Positions 33,620-43,614 of a stretch of 64,000 nucleotides of DNA are shown piece by piece; position 1 is the first letter of the stretch; the number at the start of each line of letters is the position of its first letter. The notes beneath the pieces were generated by a model. It had not been told where the DNA came from, searched no databases, and saw nothing but the letters and a program-made list of their open reading frames with translations. The translations under genes and the position numbers were made by a program. The DNA comes from Collybiopsis luxurians FD-317 M1 (taxonomy: Eukaryota > Basidiomycota > Agaricomycetes > Agaricales > Omphalotaceae). Where the stretch lies: the NCBI GenBank assembly GCA_000827265.1, contig KN834769.1, forward strand, positions 168,852 to 232,851, read 5' to 3'.

Positions 33620-34910
33620 CCAGCGACGCAATGCAGGTTCATCCTCCGCGGTCTACATGTCACTACGCACATGTAAGCCTGCAGCAAAGGTAAATGAGAT
33701 TTCTAGCTTCGCATTCACATTATTCCTTCATTAGCCTTACTGCAATTAATTCAGAATCCGGACCCATTGACTCGGATGGAATGGAGCAATTGTCTACAAT
33801 CCGAACTTAGACTCGTTAAGACCGCCTTTCTTTTCTTTCCTTTCTTCGCTAGTTCTGCATGAGTTCTGGTCAATGTTTATTGAAAGAATAGCCGAACGTG
33901 AGTATTGACCTAAAGTTTTTTCTATGATGAGCGAGTGACGTCGTCTGTTCAACCACTTTCGTCAGCTTGCTGTTTGCCCAGTCCTCTTCCCTTGCAAGCC
34001 GCCTGTGGGCGAGTTCATTCCAGGTCATCCTAAGGTTATCTTCGGAGGACTGAACAAGGAGCGTCACTAGGCTGAGCTCACCAAAATAGAAATCCCTCTC
34101 GAAATATTCTTTGAAACCTCGGCTGAGCTTTTTCCACTAGGGTCCAGTCGCTGTGCCTTTTTTTTTTCTTCAGCCCGGAACTCCTACCACCGGATATATG
34201 TGTCGGAAGCAAGTGTTGGACGTAAGTGTTGGACGTACGTGATCCTGCCTGTTGCCTCTGTAGGACCAATATTCACCGTAGCAGCTAGTGGCCAGTGAGG
34301 ACCAAGTTGAATCTGAACGTCGGCCGAGTCAGCATGCCTTTCCTTCTTTTTTTCTGGAAATTGAACGATTAGGCTTCAAAATGATGGAATATACGCGGGG
34401 AACTTTTCTTCCAGGTTGGCCACTGCCTCTGTGAGGTTCAAGAAAGTTTTTTTTGGTCTGTGTGAGTCCTGAGCGTTGAGATATTGGAAGTAGATTGGTG
34501 TGGGGAGCAGAGAGGTATTTTCCCCAGTGGATGTGTATGGACAGCGGAGAGTGAAGATGATGAGCTCTGCGAGTGGGAGACGAGATCCAGGAGGCCAGTG
34601 TCGACATTGGTATGAGTGGCGGTAAGGTATCGCAGAGGCCAGGACTAGTCAAACCATCAGTTCCAAAAAAAAGCTGAACGGCAGATGCAAGGCTGTGCGC
34701 ACCTAGTTCTCAAAATCTCGACCCTCAAATATTCGCCTGGGTTCTTCTCTCTTTTGGTAAATCCGATGACTGCGTGGAAATTGGAACTACAAGCAGAGGC
34801 ATAGAATTGAGCTCATTTGGAAGAGGGGATCAATGAGGGGCCATCGAATCCAAATGAAAGCTCAAATTTGCACCCAAGTTTTCTAGGGCACTCCTCCATG
34901 TTGGATGGCA
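33620..34910 (-). repeat. Dispersed repeat, tandem unit 1
   Basis: This unit and the next (34911-36195) share long blocks in the same order at an offset of about 1.26-1.29 kb. The blocks are CACATG..AAGGTAAATGAGATTTC, CGTCAGCT...GAGTTCATT, TTGAAACC..G.GAGCTTTT, CCCGGAACTCCTACCACCGG, AACGTCGG.CGAGTC, GGAATATACGCGGGGAACTT and CAAATATTCGCCTGGGTTCTTCT. Both are inverted relative to the copy at 10.5-11.5 kb. Open frames within differ between units, so no encoded protein is supported. Confidence 0.8.
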
Positions 34911-36195
34911 ACTCGGACAAGCAGACGGCGACGCAAAGCAGATTCACCCTTCTCGGTCTGCATAGCGTATGGTACCGCGCACATGAAAGGCCGTAGCTCC
35001 TAGCAAGGTAAATGAGATTTCCAGCAACTTGGATTGAGCCGTGTGAAGGACATGATCTAAACCTAGACTTGTTTAACACCGCCTTCCTTCCTCTCTGACT
35101 CCGAGTCTCCGTTCATTCTTCGCTAATTCTGCATAAATTATAGTCAGTACTGACCAGCAAATGACGTCGCTTGGTGACTGGTCAGCCATTTGTGTCAGCT
35201 CGCATTTCGTCCAGCCCTCTGCCCTTGCGAGCTGTTCGTGAGCGAACTCATTGCGAGTTGTCCTAAGGTTTGATTGCTCAGAGGATTGAGCAAGGAGCAT
35301 TGATGGACTCAGCTCACCATGATAGAAGTGCACCCCCGGAAATTATCCAACTTTTGTCTCGTAGAACCCCTCGAAAATATCTTTGAAACCTTGGGTAAGC
35401 TTTTCTAGTAGGGTCCGGTCGCTGTGCCTTTCTTTTCCAGCCCGGAACTCCTACCACCGGAGATATATGTGTCGGGAGCGAGTGTTGGACGTACGTGCTC
35501 CTGCCTGTAGCCTCCGTAGAACCAATATTCGCCGTAGCAGCGAGTGAGGAACAAGTTGAGTCTGAACGTCGGTCGAGTCGGCAGAGATATCTTTTGTTTT
35601 TTCTTTTGGAGATTGAATGATTAGGCTTTAAAACGATGGAATATACGCGGGGAACTTTTTTTTTTTCAAGGTTGGCCAATGCCTCCGTGAGGTTCAAGAA
35701 AGTTTTTTTTTGTCTATGTGAGCCTTGAGCATTGAGATATTCGAAAGAGGTTGGCGTGAGGAGCAGAGAAGTATCTCCCCAATGGATGTGCATGGTCAGC
35801 GGGGAGTGATGACGAGTGATGCGAGTTCCTATCGAGGAGAGCGTCGGCGACACGAGATCCAGGAGGCCAGTGTCGACACTGTTCGAGTGGCGGTAGAGGT
35901 GTTGCAGAGGCCAGGACTGGTCAAGGAATTGACAATCAGTTCCGAAAGCTGAACGGCAGATGCAAGGCTGTGCGCACCTAGTTCCCAAAAAAACTCGACC
36001 CTCAAATATTCGCCTGGGTTCTTCTGTTGTCAAGCATTTTTTAAAATCCAATGGCTGCGTGGAAATTGAGACTACAAGCGGAGGCACAGACTCGAGCTTG
36101 TCATCTCAAAGAGCGAGTCAAAGAAGGGATGTCGACGAATAAAAGCTCAAATTTGCACCCAAGTTTTCTAGGGCGCTCTTCCATGTTGGACGAAA
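34911..36195 (-). repeat. Dispersed repeat, tandem unit 2
   Basis: Second, tandem copy of the ~1.28-kb unit. It contains a 257-codon open frame on the minus strand (35314-36087) that is broken in unit 1 and absent in copy A; I treat it as chance. Both units end in the same sequence (TTTTCTAGGGC.CTC.TCCATGTTGGA). The tRNA-Trp gene follows 265 bp further on, matching the arrangement of copy A in mirror image. Confidence 0.8.
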
Positions 36196-36459
36196 GGTAG
36201 GAGAAGGTACAAGGTACGTTGAGGGACGGTCGACGACAGACTATACGCTGATCGGTACAAGTAGAGAGTAATAGTCAAGAAATTCCCAGTCCGCAGTCAA
36301 TTCACAGTCATCCCCGCATTGCCTCGTTCACATTTGTTTTCGGATTTATCTTTCTTGAGCTTTCTCCCTCACTAAATTCTGGTGCTTTCTGTTCCCACTG
36401 CATGCCAGCCAACGCCAGGATGTGGGGGTCAAATAAGCGATATCTCAAACCTTTGGTAT

Positions 36460-36573
36460 ACTGGCGTGGCAGAAGGGTAACTGCGTAGCTATCCAATGAC
36501 CTCCTTGACAATAGAGGACTATTGTTCACATTGGTCGTAGCTAAGGCTGCGGGTTCAAGTCCCGTCGTCAGTA
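36460..36573 (+). tRNA. tRNA-Trp (CCA anticodon), intron-containing, second copy
   Basis: Same cloverleaf as the gene at 10249-10362: acceptor ACTGGCG/CGTCAGT, D stem GCAG/CTGC, anticodon stem TAGCT/AGCTA, anticodon CCA, T loop TTCAAGT. The intron after position 37 has the same length but several substitutions, including AGAGGACTATTG in place of AGCATAGCTATTG. Exon changes are few, all at positions that keep pairing or lie in loops. A TATTTTTC run about 10 nt downstream is a plausible terminator. Both copies look functional. Confidence 0.92.
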
Positions 36574-37529
36574 TGTAGCGTTGTATTTTTCTTTCTCGCT
36601 CCTCTTTTTTTCCGCTATTCGAATTCAGAAAGGTGTACGTTAAAGCTGTTGATTGGCCTGCCGGTGCGTCTGAAGCCGCTGCATGAAATCAGGATTGCTT
36701 TTCGGCTATGGATTCAGTTACGGCGCCAGCTTATCCAGTCTATGCTTCACTGAAGGTAAAGGTACGTACCCCTTGAAATACCGGCAAAATTCATTAATGT
36801 GAGTCAACGAAATGTCTGCCACTGAACTGCATTTCGTCGCACTTCCGAGGTTTGCAGAGCGAAGGCGGACCGATACCATTGCTTTCTACCTATTACAGGG
36901 CAAAGCACAGGCTGACATTGTGCGGATTGGATGGACGAATTAATTTCCTTTTATGGGACAACGGCAATCTCCTTCGACATTCTCGGCGAAAGCCGCTGGA
37001 GCCGGTGCAATTAGATAGGATAGGATACAGAGTGTGCTCATCTCACAGCAAATCCAGCAATAATAGAGATGAAGGTCTTTAATGACAGGCCTGTATGCGT
37101 TAATGAGAAAGTAGTGTACTCGAAGCAACAATTCTTTTTACACTTTACTGATTTTGCACCCGTTCTCAGACTTTGATGCGTGCGGCACTACTAGCCTTCA
37201 GAGTTAAAGTGGAATAAAAATCTTAGAGATCCATTTTGTTTAGCCTTCGAGGCGGTCATGCATGAGCCTTACACCTCACTTTCCTTATCTACAACTCGAA
37301 CTCAATGCAAACCGGCATGTCTGGTACCCACTCCTTTCAACTTACAAGCCCGCAGAATTTATGGGCCAATAAACAGAAATGCATCTAATTACACAGCACG
37401 AAATACGAACTTGCTGAAACCTTCCACGGTGACGATGTAATGTTTGTTTTTATTAAATATTTTATTCCTCTGGACTCCGTGCTCGTTGCCTTTTGTTTTG
37501 AGTTCTCATATTCGGGCTTCGTTGGCCAG
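36574..37529. other. Intergenic, no gene supported
   Basis: Short frames only, none with recognisable features. The last ~90 bases resemble the WC-2 intron that precedes its zinc-finger exon, so the WC-2 relic really begins a little before 37530. Confidence 0.45.
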
Positions 37530-37855
37530 CTAAAGAAACTTTATCCGGTCGAACAATATGTGTGCAATCAATGTGGGCTTACGGAATCTCCGAAATGGCA
37601 GGTGTGTTCGCACGACCAGACCATCTCATGTTCATACCCATGCTGTTGTGAAATCAGTTTTCTTTTCTAGTCTATTTGCCTCCACTGCTCTTTTTACTAA
37701 CTTTAAAAATTATTCAAAATCTATTCTGCTAACGGATGGGGCCGAAAACACTCTGCAATGCCTGTGGATCTCAATGGGTGAAGCAATTTCGCCGGACGGA
37801 TGATCCTCCAGAAGCCGGAAGAGGAGGAAGAAGAGGAGATGAAGGTACTACCTGA
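37530..37855 (+). pseudogene. Relic of the WC-2 GATA zinc-finger exons
   Basis: Two blocks match the last two exons of the WC-2 gene. 37530-37601 encodes [20 protein letters not shown] followed by PKWQ. About 37737-37855 encodes [18 protein letters not shown], then RRTDDPPEAG and a Gly/Arg-rich tail ending EGTT-stop, as in WC-2. All four zinc-binding Cys are kept. However, the intron between them has lost its AG acceptor (native TTAG-GGACCT is here CTAACGG-AT), key contact residues changed (GLRWAK to GSQWVK; WRK to WQ), and no PAS domain or promoter precedes it. I read it as a duplicated and decayed piece of the locus, in opposite orientation to the parent. Confidence 0.85.
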
Positions 37856-38703
37856 TGACGTTACATCCCTTCTCATCTCTCCTTTTTCCTTTTTTCTGGA
37901 ACGACCATTACCAATATGACACAACTCTACACCTTTTCATCATTCCTTCTCCCTTGGCTTTCAATAAAGTACCCAACATTTCTTTTTTTTTTTTTTTTTT
38001 TTCGGTCTTTTCTTCTGGATTTCTTTCCTGCAACTTCCATAAAATTCCAAGCTACTCACGCTTGTTTGCACATTCTGCAGATGTACACTTTTTTGTATAT
38101 ACTACAAGGTACAACTGACTCACACTCGGGCATATTCCCATCGTCAAATTGACTAAAACACAGTGGAGGAATGAACTTCACACCGTGACTGTTAATAAGT
38201 CCGTATAGCGCTATATCATACAGCATGAAGTTTAGGACATTTTGGTGATGTGGCTAAAGTCCGTCAACTCCACTCCATTATTGCTTTGGATAAGTTATGG
38301 CTTATTGGTTCTTCCTCTTCCGACGACTTAGAAAGGAAGGAAGTATATCATATGGCACGGTCCGAGATCTGAATGCCGGTTTCCTGAAGAGTCACCGATA
38401 TGGCGCGAGCATCGTTCAAGTCGGCAGGGCATTCTTATACTCTTCCAAACACCCTTAATCTATTGTTGGAGCTGTAGTTGGAGCCAAGTTGTCCTTAGTA
38501 TCCCCTTCACAGTAGGACTGGTCTACCACTGTCTCCCTTGATGCCCGAAATGTGATTACCAGCAGCGAAGACCATAAATCATGATATTGGAGCCGCCATT
38601 TAAAGAATGCAATATATTGACCTATTTATGCCTCCCGCTCAACAGCAGTATATAGTGAAGATGGGTGTACTTACAATCAGACACACTCACACTTGTACCT
38701 GAA

Positions 38704-38787
38704 CCTCACACTCACACTCGAGCACCTCACACTCACACTCGAGCAGCTCACACTCACACTTAGCCAGCTCACACTCACACTCTCGCT
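38704..38787. repeat. Minisatellite, four 21-bp units
   Basis: Four 21-bp units of the form CTCACACTCACACTCGAGCA lie head to tail just downstream of the gene on the minus strand. Two are identical and two diverged. A shorter related GAGTGTGAGTGTGAAG word lies at about 40199-40214, on the other side of that gene. Confidence 0.85.
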
Positions 38788-38936
38788 GGTCATGCTCAGA
38801 CTCGTGCCGCTCAAGCTCAGACTTGGGTCCATGCTCACCTGTCCTTAGTTTTGAGACTTCGAAGGGGCTTTCAGTCAATTATATAGAGTATATACAAGAT
38901 CAATTAGATAGCATACTGACTTAAATAAAAACATTA

Positions 38937-40088
38937 TTAGTTTTGAGTGAGACTATCCAAGAAGGAGTTCCAGTCGAAATCGGCAGGATTTACATTCGAA
39001 GATGGGGCTGATTGATTCAAGAATTCCGTTGCATTAGTTTGGGCTACAGAATAGAAATTAATACAGTGTATGGCGAATATGGGGAAGCTAAACATACGGA
39101 AGAGAGAGTAGTCCATATCCTGAACATAGCTTGAGCTTGAGCTATATGTCGGCAGCTGTTGCATGTTTGCATAAACTTGTGGCACTAGACTTGCCGGTCC
39201 AAGCTGCATGTAGTCTAGAGCTTTGTCTCATATATAAGATTATTCTCGAATGCAAAAATGAAAACTTACGCGCAACAGAGAGCGAATCATGCGTGAGTGT
39301 TTGCAGTGGCTGTGATGACAGCAACTGAGTTTGCACTGTGACTGGAAACAACATCAGTAGCTGCAGTAGTCGGAGGCTCAGAGCTCAGAAAACTTACTAT
39401 TTGTGGGATAAGGACCGGTACGAGATCGTGCTTGAGCTTTTGATTGATGTATAGGAGCAGCCCGGCCAGAGGAACTAGATTCAATTCATGCCCTCAATGC
39501 CATCAGACCCATCACTGTCAGACCCATCACCATTCTGAATATCTAGGGAACAAAGATTCAGCGGAGTAAGAAGCAGCAATATCTGAGTAAAAAAAATACC
39601 ATCTTCTCTTTCAGATGCTTCATCAGAGTCGTAGATATAGATAGATTCATTTCCACTCTGATCCTTCTCTACGCGTGTTCGCACAACAGCCGAGGCAGGG
39701 AACATTGCTGAGTTGTCAATTTCGGCATCTTCTTGCTTGATATGGGGTTCCGATGCTAGCATAAATGCGTTTATAGTACGACTTAGTCCATAATACAAAT
39801 ATTTACACACATTTAAGATCTTCATGGCCTTCGTGTCGCAAATAGTCACATAACGCGTTGAAATCAATCCAGGTAAAGCTGAGAAACTTCGCAGGGTTCC
39901 TCTCAATATACTCGGCATTGTAACACTGTAGAATAGATGCATGAGTAATCTAAACAGTAACGACGCACATCTGATGGAAGTGTGATGATGATGGGAGCAC
40001 ATACTTCATCGCAAAATTTATGTAGAAGATCTGCTGGAACACGTCCGATGAGATTCTGAAGCTGCTCATCATTCTGTTGCCCAACCAT
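38937..40088 (-). CDS. Uncharacterised Ser/acid-rich protein
   Basis: A chain of about seven exons on the minus strand can be followed. It starts MVGQQNDEQLQNLIGRVPAD and continues CYNAEYIERNPAKFLSFTW with IDFNALCDYLRHEG. Then come a Lys/Glu segment (PHIKQEDAE), an acidic Ser/Asp patch (YIYDSDEASERED, GDGSDSDGSDG) and a basic-aromatic patch (RTGPYP). A Gln/Ser-rich stretch follows, and the C-terminus is NPADFDWNSFLDSLTQN. The acidic-aromatic end resembles an activation domain and the whole looks intrinsically disordered, which would fit a regulatory protein. That is inference; I do not recognise a named family, though similar lineage-specific paralogues are common in Agaricomycetes. The splice around 39485-39540 is uncertain: a frame-restoring intron removes an in-frame TGA there. 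Confidence 0.55.
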
Positions 40089-40798
40089 GGGTGCAACAGG
40101 AGATGGTGGTACGAGAAGAAGTGGTATTTGATATACAATAAACAGCTAGTATATACTACTACCCGATTATCCTGACTGGGTATGGGCGTGAACCGGCCGA
40201 GTGTGAGTGTGAAGCAAAACTGAATTAATTACGATGTAAACCCTGAGGACATGAAACTTTGAATATTATCATACACGTCTGTTCCTAAACCCTGGAGACA
40301 CGAGACTTTGGATATCATACACATCAGGCTGTTACAGTACTGCCGCTAGTACTACGGCCCCTTCAGCTATCTGCGAATGTAACACAGGTCTTGAGAATGA
40401 CTTGTTCTTTGCGACTTCAATTTTTAGACAAGCAAGTCAACGGCAGGGCCTTGAAGCGCTGCTTACTGATCCTCTCCTGATGCCACTGAGTGGTGCAATT
40501 ACCTCTAGATATCGATAGGATGGCCCATTTTGCCATTTGATGATTTGAAGACTTAGTGTGAGAAGTCAAAGACGTGAGATAGCCGGGAGACAAACTTGGC
40601 CGTTTATCCAAGTCCCGCTGTTCCGTGATTGAGGCTGAGACCTAGCTCGTCGCCATCATCTCCAGATTACCCCTGTAAAGGTAGTGATGGGTACCCTTTA
40701 ATCATAAGGAATAATCTTTGGACCGCAGCCATGAGCCTGTGCATGAGCGATGCGCCATTACTACGAACCCGATGCAAATGGTCACTTCGCCTTAGATG

Positions 40799-40805
40799 TA
40801 TATAG
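40799..40805 (+). promoter_or_regulatory. TATA-like element of DUF6533 gene A
   Basis: TATATAGA about 65 bp upstream of the ATG at 40866. Gene B has TATAAAAG at nearly the same distance from its start, which supports both. Confidence 0.5.
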
Positions 40806-40865
40806 AAGGACGAGGTGGAAGTCTCCACACTCTAACTTCCACAACCAACTTGGCTCCAGCGGGAT

Positions 40866-42583
40866 ATGGATCCAACAGTCACTGAAGTTTCAGTAGCAGA
40901 GCAAGAGTGTGTTCTTGCATATTAATAATTTGGAACCTTAAATGAATCAATTTTACAGATGGATAGAGAATTATTCTCATCTATTCTCCATAGGTTTGTT
41001 CCTCTGTCTCCGATTTTGAATTGCCTTCAAAATAGCTTTTAGTCTTTTTGTACTGGGACCATCTGCTGACACTTTGTATGTATATTCGTGCTACTTGGTT
41101 AACATTAATGGGTCCAGATTGATAATCCTTGCAGCAGATGAATTTCAGTATTTGTGGAGATGCCCAGTGCACACAACTACGGTTCTTTTCTTCATCAATC
41201 GCTACTTAGCAGTACTGGGTAACCTTGTCATGACCGTATCGCTCTTCTCCAGTCATCTTGCTGAATCGGTCAGTTCTTTCATATTCAATCTAAGCTTTTC
41301 TGATCTTTCAATGGAAGAGGTACGAGATTGCTTGAGCCTAATTATCTTAAATTGGAAGTCAACCATTTTTCAGCTGTCAGCTGTTCCATACCTTCCGCAA
41401 GGTTCTGCTCGTTACAATGCAGGTCACAGTTTGTAGTAAGATCTATCTCACGAGTTCCCTTGAAGAACTAAAATAACCTCTTCTGAGATCAGTGCTCCTT
41501 ACCATCCGCATATATGCATTATATCATTGTAGCAAGTGTGTCCTTACTCTCCTGCTTTCCACTGCGGGTATATTGGCAACACTATCAGTTGTAAGTATTT
41601 TCCTTCATCTCTGGGCTTGGTTTGATTGGAGTTCACCATAGTTTTCGATATTCTTTGGCCAATCAAGTCAGTCTGAAAAAAGTCCAACAGGATGCCACAC
41701 AAAGTTATCATTCATTACATATGTACCTCACTGTTTGACCCCTCACTTTGCATAAATTTATGTTTGCAATGTAGGTCCATTCGTATGTCCACAACTAACC
41801 CTCCAAGAATGAGGTCATCTCAACCTATTTGATAGAAGTTGCAGCTGCCTGGGAGGCTTTGTTTCTATACAATTTAACACTGTTTGCTATGACCCTCCAT
41901 AGGGCCTATAAAACCCATCACGAGCTCCGCATACTCCAACGACTTGGGATACCTTTGATGGCAATTATTCTTTGTGATGGTAAGGAACAATATTTCTCGT
42001 TGTACTAAATTGAGTAAGAGTCAGCTCACAATTCCGGACTTGTAGGATCTCTGTACTTTGGGTGAGTCCCTCAATAGGCGGACGTGCTGAAAAAAGTACT
42101 GTGCTTACCCTCTTGGCATTCATAGTGTGATGGCCTTTGTGAATGCAGTTGGTGTACTTTTGTCTCTGAGAGCACCATTATTAACTCCTCTTATAGATCA
42201 ACATATCAACATTCTATGTGAGTATCAACTTTTCCAACTTTTTTGAGTTAAAAATATAACCTTGAATTCTTTAAGTACCCTTTGGTGCACATGGCAGAGC
42301 TCTTGGAAAAGTCTACAAAGCTAATCTTTTGTTTACTACCTAGCCATATGTACGGGGCGCCTTATCCACATTCGCCAGCAGGTATTCATTTTTTTTTTCT
42401 TCTAGATATCAGGTTTTGAAGTAACTACCTCTGCGCAGTGTTTCTGTTACCATGATGTCGCGGCTTATTTTCAATCTCCATAAGATCGCAGATTCAGGGC
42501 TGTATACTTCACACATAATCACTATTCAAGTCAGAATCCATGACACTTTTGAAAACTTTCAGCCAGTCGAACTGCTGGTATGA
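40866..42583 (+). CDS. DUF6533-type multi-pass membrane protein, copy A
   Basis: The gene starts MDPTVTEVSVAEQ and splices through very small exons (40866-40906, 40959-40993, 41043-41075, then from 41135). These encode WIENYSHLFSI, YWDHLLTL, and DEFQYLWRCPVHTTTVLFF with INRYLAVLGNLVMTVSLF. The latter is the signature of the Agaricomycete DUF6533 family, multi-spanning membrane proteins of unknown function. Later exons give VLLTIRIYALYHCSKCVLTL, FSIFFG, AAAWEALFLYNLTLFAMTLH, LYFGVMAFVNAV and a conserved end SRLIFNLHKIADSGLYTSH. The splice between about 41270 and 41380 and the one near 41690-41830 are unclear, so a damaged copy cannot be excluded. Paralogue at 57338-59061 in the same orientation. 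Confidence 0.7.
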
Positions 42584-43251
42584 ATTGACGTTACATCTTA
42601 TGGATTCTTTTTTCACACTATGAAAGTACTTGTTGTTGCTCAAATCGACTATTGTCCATATAATTTCTCTTTTTGCTACATTACACTTCCAGTCTTTTCT
42701 TCTGAAGTCACTAGGACTAATCAATAGCAGTCACATCTAATTCTAATTTTATATAAATATTAATGGCAAATTGCAAAAGGTGGAAAGAGGGTTCTCGTGA
42801 TTCGAATATATGCTCACCTTTGGAAACCAATATAAAACAGTCAAAGTAGAAAGGGCTTACTGACAGTGATGAGAAAAGAATAAAGCGTCGCCATTTTGGC
42901 TTTCCGGCATTTGCTATAGGCTAGGGCAAAGAGCCCCCTGGAGGAGCTCTAGATTTCCAGCTTAAGTCCCCGGATTTTGAAGCTCAGCGGAGATTCTTGT
43001 GATAACACAAGGTCCAACAACAGCAAATCCCTTCGATTGAGGTGCATTTCTGTCAAGTTGACGCGTATACGACTTCACAAAAGAGGCTGAATTTCAAGAG
43101 ATTGCTCCAGTGAGAGCACAGGCAGCTGATAGTCAGCGCAGACATTGTCTGCTGCCTTCCAAATCTCGTATCATTAACTTCGACTGCCCAAATATCCGAG
43201 CATGAGTTTGTCGAGGAGTCATTAGGGATCGTAGACAAGTTGTGTTTCGAT

Positions 43252-43452
43252 CTAAACATTAAGGATGCTGAATGAATTAGATATGGCAACTAGAGGTCCT
43301 GAAATTGTACTTTGGACCCTTCCGTTGCTTCTCAGCTTTGGGATGAAGGACTCATATTCAGTTCGCTTGTCGTAGGGTCCGGCAGGTACAGGTTTGTTCG
43401 TATCTGAAAGTTTCCTAGCTGAGGCTGAGGCTAGGGCAGCTTGGAAAGACAT
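43252..43452 (-). CDS. Possible first exon of an uncharacterised gene
   Basis: A 66-codon minus-strand frame starts MSFQAALASASARKLSDTN and has a composition like coding sequence. A GT at its end (AAT-GTTTAG) could splice to sequence near 43195. No family recognised. Its ATG lies only 16 bp from the left end of the Ngaro element, which would therefore have replaced its promoter. Confidence 0.25.
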   Translation of the reverse strand: MSFQAALASASARKLSDTNKPVPAGPYDKRTEYESFIPKLRSNGRVQSTISGPLVAISNSFSILNV

Positions 43453-43467
43453 TTTGTGCTGGCTCCA

Positions 43468-43609
43468 TGGTAAGCCTAGCGAAGCCGGCTTACTGGAGGA
43501 TAAGGCAAGAGCGGCGATGAGTCACCCACGGTGCTGTTTAGGCGCCGGCATCTCTCTCTGCCTTCCACCCTCATCGCCGCCCCAAGCAGTCACATTTCGG
43601 AAGAAAATC
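43468..43609 (+). repeat. Ngaro repeat A1
   Basis: 142-bp left repeat, matched at 48972-49113 with seven differences, all transitions. Begins TGGTAAGCCTAGCGAAGCCG. Confidence 0.9.
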
Positions 43610-43614
43610 TCTCG

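Noticed and set aside
35314..36087. 257-codon minus-strand frame in the dispersed repeat
   Set aside because: The frame is broken in the adjacent unit and absent in the copy at 10.5-11.5 kb, so it is not conserved coding sequence.
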